NCBI RefSeq assembly: GCF_001612945.1
Contig: NZ_BDBK01000016.1
Location: 310,001 to 374,000, forward strand
DNA: 64,000 bases
Source of the DNA: Nocardia inohanensis NBRC 100128
Lineage (GTDB): Bacteria; Actinomycetota; Actinomycetes; Mycobacteriales; Mycobacteriaceae
Direction: 5' to 3'
Shown in pieces: positions 24,608-33,745 of this stretch (position 1 is the stretch's first letter; every line of letters starts with the position of its first letter). The notes under the pieces were generated by a model. The model did no database searches. It saw only the letters and a program-made list of their open reading frames with translations, and was not told where the DNA came from. The position numbers and the translations under genes were made by a program.

Positions 24608-27099
24608 TGAGGCTCCTGTTCGTTGCCGGCGGGGAGGTCGATGACCATTGTCAGGCCGCCGCCGGGGGTGGGTTCGGCGTGCACGGTGCCGCCCATGGCG
24701 TCCACGAAGCCGCGCACGACCGAGAGGCCGAGGCCGACGCCGGTGGAGTTGTCGCGGTCGCCGAGGCGCTGGAAGGGTTCGAAGAGCTGGTCTTCCAGGC
24801 CGGTGGGGACGCCGGGGCCGGAGTCGACGACGGTGACGGCGACGCGTTCGCCGGTGCGTTCGGCGGCCACCTGGATCGGGGAGTCGCCGGGGGAGTAGCG
24901 GACCGCATTGTCGATGAGGTTGGCCAGGACCCGTTCCAGCAGACCGGCATCCGCGGTCACCGAGATGGCGTCGACATTCACCTTCACCCGGTCGCGGGCG
25001 GTGCGGCGCAGGCCGCGGGTGCCCATGCTCATCAGGGCGTGATGCACCACCTCGTCGAGGTACACCTCGCGCATCTGCGGCTGGATCACGCCGACCGCCA
25101 GGCGGGAGGAGTCGAGAAGGTTGCCGACCAGCGTGGTCAGCTGATCCACGGATTCCTCGATGGTTTCCAGTAATTCGGCGGTGTCCTCGGGCGAGAACTC
25201 GACATCGTCGCTGCGCAGGCTGGAGACCGCCGCCTTGGCCGCGGCGAGCGGGGTGCGCAGATCGTGGCTGACCGCCGACAGCAGGGCGCGGCGCAGTTTG
25301 TCGGCCTCCAGCACCGCCTGCGCGGCACTGGCCTCCTCGCGCAATCGCTTCTGATGTACCAGTCCCGCGGCCTGATTCGCGACCGCCCCCAGCACCATGC
25401 GGTCGGCGGCGGAGAGCGAGTTGCCGCACAGCAGCAGCCAGTGCATATCGTCGCCGGCTTCGAGTGCGGTCTCGGCGTCGCACACCTTGGTCGCGGGATC
25501 GGCACCGACGGAAGCGATCACCTCCTGATCGGTGATCAAACTGACCGAGTTCTGGTTGAAGGTTTCGCGCGCCCGCTCCAGCAGCGCGGGCAGATCCGCC
25601 CCGTGCAGCACCGCGCCCGCGAACAGCGTCAGCAGCTCGGCCTGCCGGGATGCCTTGCGCGCCTCGCGAGTTCGCTTGGCCGCCACATCCACCAGCGCCG
25701 CTACCGCCACCGCGACCACCAGCAGCACCACGATGGTGAGGAAATTGTCGAGCTCGGCGATGGTGAGGCTGTAGCGCGGCTCGGTGAAGAACCAGTTCAG
25801 CAGAATCCCGGAGAGCAAGGCGGACAGGGCCGCCGGGGCGACGCCGCCGAGCAGTGACACCGCGATGACGCCGATGAAGAACAGCGCGCTCTCGCCGCCC
25901 AGATCCAGCCATTGATCCAGCCACAGCAGGATGCCGCAGATCGCCGACGGCACCACCAGCGCGGCCAGCCACGAACCGAGCAGTCGTTCGCGCGGGGCGA
26001 GCGAGGACCAGCGGAACCCGGGATTGGCTTCCTCGTGGGTGACCATATGCACGTCGATCTTCCCCGACTCCTGCACTACCGATGCGCCGATGCCCTCGTC
26101 GAGCATGCGCGCCCAGCGGGAGCGCCGCGAGGTACCGAGCACCAGCTGGGTGGCGTTCACCTGACGCGCGAATTCCAGTAGCGCCGTGGGCACGTCCTCG
26201 CCGGTGACGGTGTGCAGGCCGGCGTCGAGTCCGGTGGCCAGATCACGCAGCCGGTTCAGCCGCTGCGTCGACACCCCGGCCAGCCCGTCCCCGCGCACCA
26301 CGTGCACCACGATGAGTTCGGCACTGGATTTGGCCGCGATCCGGCTGGCCCGCCGCACGATGGTCTCCGATTCCGGGCCGCCGGTCACCGCCACCACGAC
26401 CCGCTCCCGCGCCTCCCAGGTGTCGGTGATCTTGTGGTCTTCCCGGTATTTGGCGAGCGCCGCATCGACCTGATCGGCCAGCCACAACAGCGCCAGCTCA
26501 CGCAGCGCCGTCAGATTCCCGGGCCGGAAGTAATTGCGCAGCGCCGCGTCCGCCCGATCGGCGGCATACACGTTCCCGTGGGAAAGCCTGCGCCGCAACG
26601 CTTCCGGCGTGATGTCCACCAGCTCGACCTGATCGGCCTGGCGAACCACCCAGTCCGGCACGGTTTCCCGCTGCACCACCCCGGTGATCTGCTGCACCAC
26701 GTCATTGAGGCTCTCGAGATGCTGCACGTTCACCGTGGAGATCACATCGATCCCCGCGTCCAGGATCTCGTGCACATCCTGCCACCGCTTCTCGTGCTTG
26801 CCGCCGGGCACATTGGTGTGCGCGAGCTCATCCACCAGCACCACCGCCGGCCGCCGCCGCAGCACCGCCTCCACATCCAGTTCCGGCATGCTCGTCCCGC
26901 GATACTCGATCAGCTTCGGCGGAATCCGCTCGATCCCGGCCAGCAACTCCGCGGTCTTGGCCCGCCCGTGCGTCTCGACCACGGCCGCGACCAGATCGCG
27001 TCCGCGTTCGAGCCGCCGGTGTGCCTCCGAAAGCATCGAGAACGTCTTGCCCACACCGGGGGCAGCGCCCAGATAGATGCGTAGTTGACCGCGTTTCAC
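24604..27099 (-). CDS. kdpD: potassium-sensing histidine kinase KdpD
   Basis: An 831-residue sensor kinase with the full KdpD layout: N-terminal cytoplasmic domain with Walker A GAAPGVGKTFSMLSEA (residues 11-26) and VVLVDELAHTNVPG; a universal-stress-protein-like domain (about 230-360); four short membrane segments (about 375-480); a GAF-like linker; the phospho-accepting His in SAVSHDLRTPLAAAKA (about residue 615); and an HATPase domain ending with VGLGLSVVRGFVDAMGG. It senses low K+ or turgor and phosphorylates KdpE. Its GTG overlaps the stop of a 50-residue membrane ORF by four bases and its stop overlaps kdpE. Confidence 0.96.
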   Translation of the reverse strand: MKRGQLRIYLGAAPGVGKTFSMLSEAHRRLERGRDLVAAVVETHGRAKTAELLAGIERIPPKLIEYRGTSMPELDVEAVLRRRPAVVLVDELAHTNVPGGKHEKRWQDVHEILDAGIDVISTVNVQHLESLNDVVQQITGVVQRETVPDWVVRQADQVELVDITPEALRRRLSHGNVYAADRADAALRNYFRPGNLTALRELALLWLADQVDAALAKYREDHKITDTWEARERVVVAVTGGPESETIVRRASRIAAKSSAELIVVHVVRGDGLAGVSTQRLNRLRDLATGLDAGLHTVTGEDVPTALLEFARQVNATQLVLGTSRRSRWARMLDEGIGASVVQESGKIDVHMVTHEEANPGFRWSSLAPRERLLGSWLAALVVPSAICGILLWLDQWLDLGGESALFFIGVIAVSLLGGVAPAALSALLSGILLNWFFTEPRYSLTIAELDNFLTIVVLLVVAVAVAALVDVAAKRTREARKASRQAELLTLFAGAVLHGADLPALLERARETFNQNSVSLITDQEVIASVGADPATKVCDAETALEAGDDMHWLLLCGNSLSAADRMVLGAVANQAAGLVHQKRLREEASAAQAVLEADKLRRALLSAVSHDLRTPLAAAKAAVSSLRSDDVEFSPEDTAELLETIEESVDQLTTLVGNLLDSSRLAVGVIQPQMREVYLDEVVHHALMSMGTRGLRRTARDRVKVNVDAISVTADAGLLERVLANLIDNAVRYSPGDSPIQVAAERTGERVAVTVVDSGPGVPTGLEDQLFEPFQRLGDRDNSTGVGLGLSVVRGFVDAMGGTVHAEPTPGGGLTMVIDLPAGNEQEPQ

Positions 27100-27248
27100 T
27101 CGTCCATCATCGCGGGTAGGCCGCGCGGACTCGGACGGGCCGCGCGGGTGCGGTCACGATTCGCCTCGGCGGCGGCCAGGGTGCGCAGCAACATCGCGGC
27201 AGCCACGAAGCCCAGAATCACCATCAATGTGACCGCTAAATCCGGCAC
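27096..27248 (-). CDS. 50-aa single-pass membrane protein ahead of kdpD
   Basis: A small ORF with a convincing AAGGAG six bases before the GTG at 27246-27248. The protein is about 50 residues: one membrane helix near the N-terminus (DLAVTLMVILGFVAAAMLL) and then a basic tail (EANRDRTRAARPSPRGL). The stop overlaps the kdpD start by four bases (GTGA), so it is the first gene of a kdp regulatory operon with tight coupling. I do not recognise a family. It may modulate KdpD, by analogy with other one-helix kinase regulators, but that is inference. Confidence 0.55.
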   Translation of the reverse strand: MPDLAVTLMVILGFVAAAMLLRTLAAAEANRDRTRAARPSPRGLPAMMDE

Positions 27249-27360
27249 GGCCTGCTCCTTGTTCTCGTGGGTGGGGTGGGCGCGGATGCGCATGGGGTGC
27301 GCACCCGGGCGTGTCCGTTCTACCGCCGGCACACCGGAATCGCCTGGTCCTGACGGTTTC

Positions 27361-27462
27361 TTTACGGGTACCGGACGGTCCTTGACGAGATCGCGACGAC
27401 ACACCGGGAAATCCGTATGTGGAACGTCAAGGCGACGCTTCGCGGCGCTAAGAACCCGTAAA
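27361..27462. promoter_or_regulatory. nested inverted repeats in the divergent kdp promoter region
   Basis: Two pairs of perfect inverted repeats share one centre region: TTTACGGGT (27361-27369) with ACCCGTAAA (27454-27462), and CTTGACG (27381-27387) with CGTCAAG (27425-27431). They lie between the kdpD-side small gene (start 27248) and the first kdpF-side ORF (27547). They are good candidates for KdpE sites and promoter elements in both directions. A small GCACC-TTGC-GGTGC hairpin is at 27506-27519. Confidence 0.45.
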
Positions 27463-27546
27463 GGACCTCGGAATCGCCCCTATCGAACGCTTGACTCGCT
27501 CCGGCGCACCTTGCGGTGCGTCATCGACGTAGAGAGGTTTCGATAC

Positions 27547-27630
27547 ATGTCCGTCGTGGTGTTCACGGTGCTGACGGTGGCGTTGTTCGCCCTGCTCGGC
27601 CTGATCCAGCGCGGGGTGGAACGGCTGTGA
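27547..27630 (+). CDS. 27-aa membrane peptide at the head of kdpFABC
   Basis: MSVVVFTVLTVALFALLGLI plus seven more residues (QRGVERL): one membrane helix with a basic end. ATG 27547 has GAGAGG eight bases upstream. The stop overlaps the kdpF GTG (CTGTGACG), so it is translationally coupled to kdpF. It is separate from kdpF, which follows, and may be an additional small subunit or a leader peptide. No family recognised. Confidence 0.55.
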   Translation: MSVVVFTVLTVALFALLGLIQRGVERL

Positions 27631-27713
27631 CGCAGAACGTTATCGGTCTGATTCTGGCCGTCGGCATCGCCGTCTATCTGATCGCGGCGCTGTTGTTCCC
27701 GGAGAGGTTCTAA
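27627..27713 (+). CDS. kdpF: K+-transporting ATPase subunit KdpF
   Basis: A 28-residue single-helix peptide ending YLIAALLFPERF; this end is characteristic of KdpF (ALLFPExF). KdpF is a small subunit that stabilises the KdpFABC complex in the membrane. GTG 27627 overlaps the preceding ORF's stop and its own stop is directly followed by the kdpA GTG at 27714. Confidence 0.9.
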   Translation: MTQNVIGLILAVGIAVYLIAALLFPERF

Positions 27714-29384
27714 GTGAGCACGACTTCAGCGGGGATCGTCTTCGCGGCGGCCCTGATCCTCGCGCTGGCCGTGGTGCATGTGCCGCTGGGCGATTACATG
27801 TACCGGGTGTACAGCGGCGAGAAGCATTCGCGCGCAGAGCGTTTCATCTACCGGCTGATCGGCGTGCAGCCGGGCGTGGAGATGACGTGGGCGGTGTACG
27901 CGCGTAGCGTGCTGGCCTTCTCGGCGGTCAGCATTCTGTTCCTGTTCTTCTTCCAGCTGATTCAGGGCAAACTGCCTTTGCACCTGAACGATCCGGCGAC
28001 CGAGATGACCCCGGCGCTGGCCTGGAACACCGCGGTCAGTTTCGTGACGAACACGAACTGGCAGAACTACTCCGGCGAATCGACCCAGGGGCACCTGGTG
28101 CAGATGGCCGGGCTGGCGGTGCAGAACTTCGTCTCCTCGGCGGTGGGCATCGCCGTCGCGGTGGCGCTGGTGCGGGCCTTCGCGCGCAAGCACACCGGCG
28201 ATCTCGGCAACTTCTGGGTGGATCTGGTGAGGGGATCCATCCGCATTCTGCTGCCGCTCGCCTTCGTGGCCGCCATCGTGCTGGTCGCCGGTGGCGCCGT
28301 ACAGAACTTCCACCTGCACGATCAGGTGGCGCAGACGGTCGCCGGTGCGCAGCAGACGATTCCGGGCGGCCCGGTGGCCAGCCAGGAGGTCATCAAGGAA
28401 CTGGGCACCAACGGCGGCGGCTTCTACAACGCCAATTCCGCGCACCCGTTCGAGAACCCGACAACCTGGACCAACTGGATCGAGATCTTCCTGCTGCTGG
28501 TGATCTCGTTCTCGCTGCCGCGCACCTTCGGCCGCATGGTCGGCTCGAAGAAGCAGGGCTACGCCATCGTGGCGGTCATGGGCACGCTCGCCATCCTGAG
28601 CCTGACCCTGACCAACGCGTTCCAGTTGCAGCATCACGGCACCGTGCCGACCGCGATCGGCGCGTCCATGGAGGGCGTGGAAACCCGCTTCGGCGTGAGC
28701 GATTCGGCGACCTTCGCCACCGCGACCACACTCACCTCGACCGGTGCGGTGGACTCGTTCCACGATTCGTACACCAGCCTCGGCGGCCTGATGACCATGT
28801 TCAATATGCAACTGGGCGAGGTCGCGCCGGGCGGCACCGGCTCGGGCCTGTACGGCATGCTGATCCTCGCGGTCATCACCGTCTTCATCGCGGGCCTGAT
28901 GGTGGGCCGCACCCCGGAGTACCTGGGCAAGAAGATCACCCCGCGCGAGATCAAGCTGGCCGCGGCCTATTTCCTGATCTCGCCGCTGGTGGTGCTGATC
29001 GGCACCGCCGTCGCCATGGCCATGCCGGGCCAGCGCGCCGGAATGCTCAACAGCGGCCCGCACGGATTGTCTGAAGTGTTGTACGCCTTCACTTCCGCGG
29101 CCAACAACAACGGCTCCGCCTTCGCCGGCCTGACCGGCAATACCGAGTGGTTCAACACCGCCCTCGGCCTGGCCATGCTGTTCGGCCGCTTCCTGCCGAT
29201 CATCTTCGTGCTCGCCCTGGCCGGTTCCCTCGCCCAGCAGGGCCACACCCCGGAATCGATCGGCACCCTGCCGACCCATCGCCCGCAGTTCGTCGGCATG
29301 GTCGTCGGCGTGACCGTCATCCTGGTCGCCCTCACCTTCCTGCCCGCGCTGGCGCTCGGGCCGCTCGCCGAAGGAATTCACTGA
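27714..29384 (+). CDS. kdpA: K+-transporting ATPase subunit KdpA
   Basis: The 556-residue K+-selective channel-like subunit of KdpFABC, with about ten membrane helices. Selectivity-filter segments include [15 protein letters not shown] and [20 protein letters not shown] cut as [34 protein letters not shown] near the C-terminus is the fourth (here [18 protein letters not shown]). The C-terminus [11 protein letters not shown] looks complete. The start is GTG 27714. kdpB does not follow at once: a tnpB on the other strand begins only 13 bases after the stop. Confidence 0.97.
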   Translation: MSTTSAGIVFAAALILALAVVHVPLGDYMYRVYSGEKHSRAERFIYRLIGVQPGVEMTWAVYARSVLAFSAVSILFLFFFQLIQGKLPLHLNDPATEMTPALAWNTAVSFVTNTNWQNYSGESTQGHLVQMAGLAVQNFVSSAVGIAVAVALVRAFARKHTGDLGNFWVDLVRGSIRILLPLAFVAAIVLVAGGAVQNFHLHDQVAQTVAGAQQTIPGGPVASQEVIKELGTNGGGFYNANSAHPFENPTTWTNWIEIFLLLVISFSLPRTFGRMVGSKKQGYAIVAVMGTLAILSLTLTNAFQLQHHGTVPTAIGASMEGVETRFGVSDSATFATATTLTSTGAVDSFHDSYTSLGGLMTMFNMQLGEVAPGGTGSGLYGMLILAVITVFIAGLMVGRTPEYLGKKITPREIKLAAAYFLISPLVVLIGTAVAMAMPGQRAGMLNSGPHGLSEVLYAFTSAANNNGSAFAGLTGNTEWFNTALGLAMLFGRFLPIIFVLALAGSLAQQGHTPESIGTLPTHRPQFVGMVVGVTVILVALTFLPALALGPLAEGIH

Positions 29385-30690
29385 CTTGGCCTCCCTCCTA
29401 TCGAATGGACAGGAAGTCTTGGGCCTTGCGGGCCAAGGTTTTCTGCTTCATCGACGACTGCCCGTCCGGAATTCTCCGAAGAGGTCTTACACCGTCTCCA
29501 CAGACTGTCACCGCCGACCCGGCGGCCAGAATGTTCCTCGCGGCATTCACATCTCGATCGTGTTTGCTGCCGCAGGATCCGCAAGTCCAAGTGCGAATTT
29601 GCAATGGAATGGACTCGGCAGTGTTCCCGCAATTCGAGCACAGCTTCGACGACGGGTACCAGCGGTCGACGACGACAACGGTGCGACCGTACCAACTTGC
29701 TTTGTACTCCAGCATGGTTCGGAATTCTCGCCAGCTCGCATCGGAGATCGCGCGGGCAACGTTGTGATTCTTGACCATGTTACTGACCCGAAGATCCTCG
29801 ATCGCGAGCGTTTGGTTTTCACGCACGAGTCGGGTGGTCAGTTTGTGCAGGAAGTCTCGTCGACGATCTGCGATTCGAGCATGGATGCGCGCCACCTTCC
29901 CGCGAGCCTTGTTTCGGTTGTTCGATCCAACGGCCTTACGGTGCAGTGTCCGCTGAGCTTTCGCGAGTCGAGCGCGATCGCGCTCCTCGTATCTAGGATT
30001 AGCGATCTTCTCGCCGGTGGACAGCGTAACCAGCGAGTTCAATCCCGCGTCGATTCCAATCGCCGAATCGACTTGTGGGAGAAATCGTATGCCCGGATCG
30101 TCACATCGCATCGAAACGAACCAGCGACCTGCTCTGTCCTTGGACACGGTGACTGTGGATGGTTCCATGCCTTCCGGGAGGGGACGAGACCAGACGATGT
30201 CGAGCGGCCCGGTAATCTTCATGAGAGTGAGTTGACCGCTCCTCCAGCGGAATCCGCTGCGTGTGTATTCTGCGCTAGCTCGAGAATTCTTGCGAGTCTT
30301 GAATCGGGGAAAGCGTGCACGTTTTTCCCAGAATGCGGTGAATGCAGATTGAAGGTGGCGGAGCGCCTGTTGCATCGGAACTGCTGCGACATCGTTGAGG
30401 AAGGCGAGTTCCTCGGTCTGTTTCCACAACGTCAACATGGCCGACGTGTCGTTAAAAGTAACCCGCTGTCGATCCTGCTGCCACGCTTGCGAGCGTATCT
30501 CCAACGCAAGGTTGTAGACCTTCCGAACGCATCCAAAGGTGCGTGCCAGTTCGGCCTCTTGCGTTGGTGTCGGATAGAAGCGGAATCGGAAGCCCCGCTT
30601 CACAACAGCGGTAGACATAACCCACAAGATAGCACGTATGTTCGAAGCCCCGATGGGGTTTGCCGAAACAAGTCTTCGTCTCGGGTGAAG
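29385..30690 (-). mobile_element. IS200/IS605-type element (tnpB only) inserted between kdpA and kdpB
   Basis: The segment between the kdpA stop and the kdpB ribosome binding site holds only a tnpB, has visibly lower GC than its surroundings, and no tnpA. Minus strand, downstream end: tnpB stop, then GGAGGGAGGCCAAGTCA reaching the kdpA stop, which resembles the terminal bases of such elements. A hairpin CTTGGGCC-TTGC-GGGCCAAG lies at 29418-29437. Upstream end: a hairpin GCCCC-GAT-GGGG at about 30646-30658. The boundaries are estimates. Absence of tnpA means it would depend on a transposase elsewhere. Confidence 0.75.
29398..30618 (-). CDS. tnpB: RNA-guided endonuclease TnpB (IS200/IS605, OrfB family)
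   Basis: A 406-residue TnpB. N-terminal RGFRFRFYPTPTQEAELAR is the typical entry. The RuvC-like nuclease residues are all present: Asp in GIDAGLNSLVTLSTG (about residue 188), Glu in LAIEDLRVSNMVKNHNVAR, read as AIEDLRVSN, and Asp in HDRDVNAARNILA. The zinc ribbon is intact (CSNCG ... CGSCG). TnpB cuts DNA guided by a right-end RNA. The ATG at 30616-30618 is preferred to an in-frame TTG nine bases upstream. It reads against the kdp operon. Normal length and complete motifs suggest it is still active or recently so. Confidence 0.93.
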   Translation of the reverse strand: MSTAVVKRGFRFRFYPTPTQEAELARTFGCVRKVYNLALEIRSQAWQQDRQRVTFNDTSAMLTLWKQTEELAFLNDVAAVPMQQALRHLQSAFTAFWEKRARFPRFKTRKNSRASAEYTRSGFRWRSGQLTLMKITGPLDIVWSRPLPEGMEPSTVTVSKDRAGRWFVSMRCDDPGIRFLPQVDSAIGIDAGLNSLVTLSTGEKIANPRYEERDRARLAKAQRTLHRKAVGSNNRNKARGKVARIHARIADRRRDFLHKLTTRLVRENQTLAIEDLRVSNMVKNHNVARAISDASWREFRTMLEYKASWYGRTVVVVDRWYPSSKLCSNCGNTAESIPLQIRTWTCGSCGSKHDRDVNAARNILAAGSAVTVCGDGVRPLRRIPDGQSSMKQKTLARKAQDFLSIR

Positions 30691-30716
30691 TTGTGGATGT
30701 CCACGGAGGAAATTTG

Positions 30717-32861
30717 ATGTCTGCTCCCACTGTCGAACACACTGCGGAGGGTGAAACCTCGCGTCAGGGGCGGGTATCGAGCGGCCTGTTCGACCCGCAG
30801 ATGTTGCTGAGGTCGTTGCCGGACGCCGTCAAGAAGCTGGACCCGCGCACGCTGTGGCGTAATCCCGTCATGCTGATCGTGGAGATCGGGGCGGTGTGGT
30901 CGACCATGCTGGCCATTGCCGATCCGAGCTTCTTCGGCTGGGCGATCGTCGTATGGCTGTGGGCTACTGTGCTTTTCGCGAATCTGGCCGAAGCTGTGGC
31001 CGAGGGGCGCGGCAAGGCGCAGGCGGATACGCTGCGAAAGGCCAAGACCGACACCGTTGCTCGTCGTCTGGCGAACTGGTCGCCGGGGGCGCGGATCGTC
31101 GAGGAGCGGGTGGCCGCGCCGGAGCTACGGCGCGGGGACTACGTGGTGGTCGAGGCCGGTCAGGTCGTTCCGGGTGACGGCGATGTGGTGGAAGGCATTG
31201 CGTCGGTGGACGAGTCGGCCATCACCGGGGAATCCGCGCCGGTGATCCGGGAATCCGGCGGGGACCGTTCCGCGGTCACCGGGGGCACCACGGTGCTCTC
31301 CGACCGGATCGTCGTGAAGATCACCCAGGAGCCGGGCGGTTCGTTCATCGACAAGATGATCGCGCTCGTGGAGGGCGCGTCGCGGCAGAAGACGCCGAAC
31401 GAGATCGCGCTGAACATCCTGCTCGCCGCGCTGACCATCATCTTCGTGTTCGCGGTGGTGACCTTGCAGCCGCTGGCCATCTACTCCAAGATCAGCCTGC
31501 CGGGTGTGCCGGACAGTATTTCGCTGACCGGGGACGGCATCAGCGGCATCGTGATGGTGTCGCTGCTGGTCTGCCTGATCCCGACCACCATCGGCGCACT
31601 GCTCTCGGCCATCGGCATCGCCGGGATGGACCGCCTGGTGCAGCGCAATGTGCTGGCCATGTCGGGCCGCGCGGTCGAGGCCGCCGGTGATGTGAACACG
31701 CTGCTGCTGGACAAGACCGGCACCATCACCCTGGGTAATCGCCAAGCCGCGGACTTCGTGCCCATGCCGGGCGTCACCCACGACGAGATCGCCGATGCCG
31801 CACAGCTTTCCAGCCTCGCCGACGAAACCCCGGAGGGGCGCTCCATCGTGGTGTACGCCAAGCAGGCGTACCACAAGCGCGAGCGCACGCCCGGTGAGCT
31901 GACCGGGGCCACCTGGGTGGAGTTCACCGCCCAGACCCGCATGTCGGGTGTGGACCTGTCAGGCGGGCACCAGCTGCGCAAGGGTGCGGCCAGCGCGGTC
32001 GTCGAATGGGTGCGCGGTCACGACGGCGTGGTGCCGGAGGAGATCGGCGTCACCGTGGACGGCATCTCCGCTTCCGGCGGAACGCCTTTGGTGGTCGCGG
32101 AGATCAAGGACGGCAAGGCGCGGCTGCTCGGCGTCATCCATCTCAAGGATGTGGTGAAGCAGGGCATGCGGGAACGCTTCGACGAGATGCGCCGCATGGG
32201 CATTCGCACCGTCATGATCACCGGCGATAATCCGTTGACCGCCAAGGCCATTGCCGATGAGGCGGGCGTCGACGACTTCCTCGCCGAGGCCACGCCCGAG
32301 GACAAGCTGGAGCTGATCAAGAAGGAGCAGGCCGGTGGCCGCCTGGTCGCCATGACCGGTGACGGCACCAATGACGCGCCCGCGCTCGCGCAGGCCGATG
32401 TCGGCGTGGCCATGAACACCGGCACGTCCGCCGCCAAGGAGGCGGGCAATATGGTGGACCTGGATTCGGATCCGACCAAGCTGATCGAGATCGTCGAGAT
32501 CGGCAAGCAGTTGCTGATCACCCGCGGCGCATTGACCACGTTCTCCATCGCCAACGACATCGCCAAGTACTTCGCCATCATTCCGGCGCTGTTCGTGGCC
32601 CTGTACCCCGGCCTGGACCTGCTCAACATCATGCGCCTGGCCACCCCGCAGTCGGCCATCCTGTCCGCGGTCATCTTCAATGCCCTGGTCATCGTGGCGT
32701 TGATTCCGCTGGCCCTGCGCGGCGTCGCCTACAAACCCGCCGCGGCCTCGAAGTTGTTGAGCCGCAACCTGTCCGTGTACGGCGTGGGCGGCATCATCGC
32801 CCCGTTCATCGGCATCAAGCTGATCGACCTCGTCGTCCAATTCCTCCCCGGGATGTCCTGA
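30717..32861 (+). CDS. kdpB: K+-transporting P-type ATPase KdpB
   Basis: A 714-residue P-type ATPase that powers KdpFABC. Phosphorylation motif DKTGTITLG at about residue 332, TGES-type actuator loop [19 protein letters not shown] read as ITGESAPVI, nucleotide-binding KGA in LRKGAAS, and hinge [20 protein letters not shown]. The ATG at 30717 has GGAGGA six bases upstream, so the insertion before it left the translation start intact. Its transcription must now read through the tnpB element or use a new promoter. Confidence 0.97.
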   Translation: MSAPTVEHTAEGETSRQGRVSSGLFDPQMLLRSLPDAVKKLDPRTLWRNPVMLIVEIGAVWSTMLAIADPSFFGWAIVVWLWATVLFANLAEAVAEGRGKAQADTLRKAKTDTVARRLANWSPGARIVEERVAAPELRRGDYVVVEAGQVVPGDGDVVEGIASVDESAITGESAPVIRESGGDRSAVTGGTTVLSDRIVVKITQEPGGSFIDKMIALVEGASRQKTPNEIALNILLAALTIIFVFAVVTLQPLAIYSKISLPGVPDSISLTGDGISGIVMVSLLVCLIPTTIGALLSAIGIAGMDRLVQRNVLAMSGRAVEAAGDVNTLLLDKTGTITLGNRQAADFVPMPGVTHDEIADAAQLSSLADETPEGRSIVVYAKQAYHKRERTPGELTGATWVEFTAQTRMSGVDLSGGHQLRKGAASAVVEWVRGHDGVVPEEIGVTVDGISASGGTPLVVAEIKDGKARLLGVIHLKDVVKQGMRERFDEMRRMGIRTVMITGDNPLTAKAIADEAGVDDFLAEATPEDKLELIKKEQAGGRLVAMTGDGTNDAPALAQADVGVAMNTGTSAAKEAGNMVDLDSDPTKLIEIVEIGKQLLITRGALTTFSIANDIAKYFAIIPALFVALYPGLDLLNIMRLATPQSAILSAVIFNALVIVALIPLALRGVAYKPAAASKLLSRNLSVYGVGGIIAPFIGIKLIDLVVQFLPGMS

Positions 32862-32862
32862 A

Positions 32863-33744
32863 ATGCGCATGTCAACTTGGATTCGGCAACATCTGGCCGC
32901 CCTGCGCGCGCTGCTGGTGCTCACCGTCATCACCGGAATCGTCTATCCGGTGGCGGTTTTCGCGGTCGCCCAACTGCCCGGGCTGAAGGACAAGGCCGAC
33001 GGGTCGCTCATCGAGCGGGACGGGAAGGTGGTGGGCTCCAGCCTGATCGGGCAGTCGTTCACCGATGCCGGCGGGAAGGTGCTGGTGCAGTACTTCCAGA
33101 GCCGGCCGTCGGCGGCGGGCAGCAGCGGCTACGACCCGACCGCTTCCGGGGCGAGCAATCTCGGACCGGAGTCGATGGTGGACAGTGCGCCGGACAAGCC
33201 CGCGTTGCTGACCACGGTGTGCGCTCGCAGCAAGGCCATCGGCGAACTCGAGGGCGTGGACGGCAGCCGGCCGTTCTGCACGCCCGGCGGGGTCGGCGCG
33301 GTGCTGTCGGTGATCGGACCGCGCGCGGCCGATGGTGAGGTCGAGCAGCCGGCGAAGGTGGTGAGCGTCAACGAGTTCTGCGCGGTGACCCAGCGGCCGT
33401 TCCTGGCCACCTACCTGGGTGTGCGGGTGGAGTGCGCCGCAGCGGGCGAGGACTACTCGCTCGGCCGCATGGTCCCGATCCGTGGTGACGCGCCCGCGCG
33501 GCCGGCCGTACCCGCTGACGCCGTCACCGCCGGCGGCAGCGGCCTCGACCCGAATATCTCGCCGCAGTACGCGGACCTCCAGATCGCGCGGGTCGCCGAG
33601 GCGCGCAAGGTGTCTCCCGATCAGATCAAGGCCGTGGTCGAGGCGCACAGCTACGGTCGCGATCTCGGATTCTTCGGTGAACCTCGCGTGAACGTGGTCG
33701 AACTCAACCTCGACCTGGACGGCAAGTACCCGGTCAGGGGCTGA
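32863..33744 (+). CDS. kdpC: K+-transporting ATPase subunit KdpC with a four-cysteine insert
   Basis: A 293-residue KdpC; family members are usually near 190-200. One N-terminal membrane helix (about 15-38) and the conserved YFQSRPSAAG, YDPTASGASNLGPES and SGLDPNISPQYADLQIARVA segments, with the end FFGEPRVNVVELNLDLD, identify it. Between the SNLGP and the PADAVTAGGSG segments is a stretch of about 115 residues, where about 30-40 are expected. It contains Cys120, Cys139, Cys173 and Cys191 in the extracytoplasmic part. They could form two disulfides. The start is one base after kdpB; a second ATG lies six bases in. Confidence 0.93.
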   Translation: MRMSTWIRQHLAALRALLVLTVITGIVYPVAVFAVAQLPGLKDKADGSLIERDGKVVGSSLIGQSFTDAGGKVLVQYFQSRPSAAGSSGYDPTASGASNLGPESMVDSAPDKPALLTTVCARSKAIGELEGVDGSRPFCTPGGVGAVLSVIGPRAADGEVEQPAKVVSVNEFCAVTQRPFLATYLGVRVECAAAGEDYSLGRMVPIRGDAPARPAVPADAVTAGGSGLDPNISPQYADLQIARVAEARKVSPDQIKAVVEAHSYGRDLGFFGEPRVNVVELNLDLDGKYPVRG

Positions 33745-33745
33745 G

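Noticed and set aside
29385-30690. tnpA transposase accompanying tnpB
   Set aside because: No HUH transposase sequence is found in any frame of the insertion or nearby.
29386-30717. 443-codon + strand frame as a protein-coding gene
   Set aside because: The minus-strand tnpB is clearly the gene. The frame is kept only as a possible coupling device (see finding).
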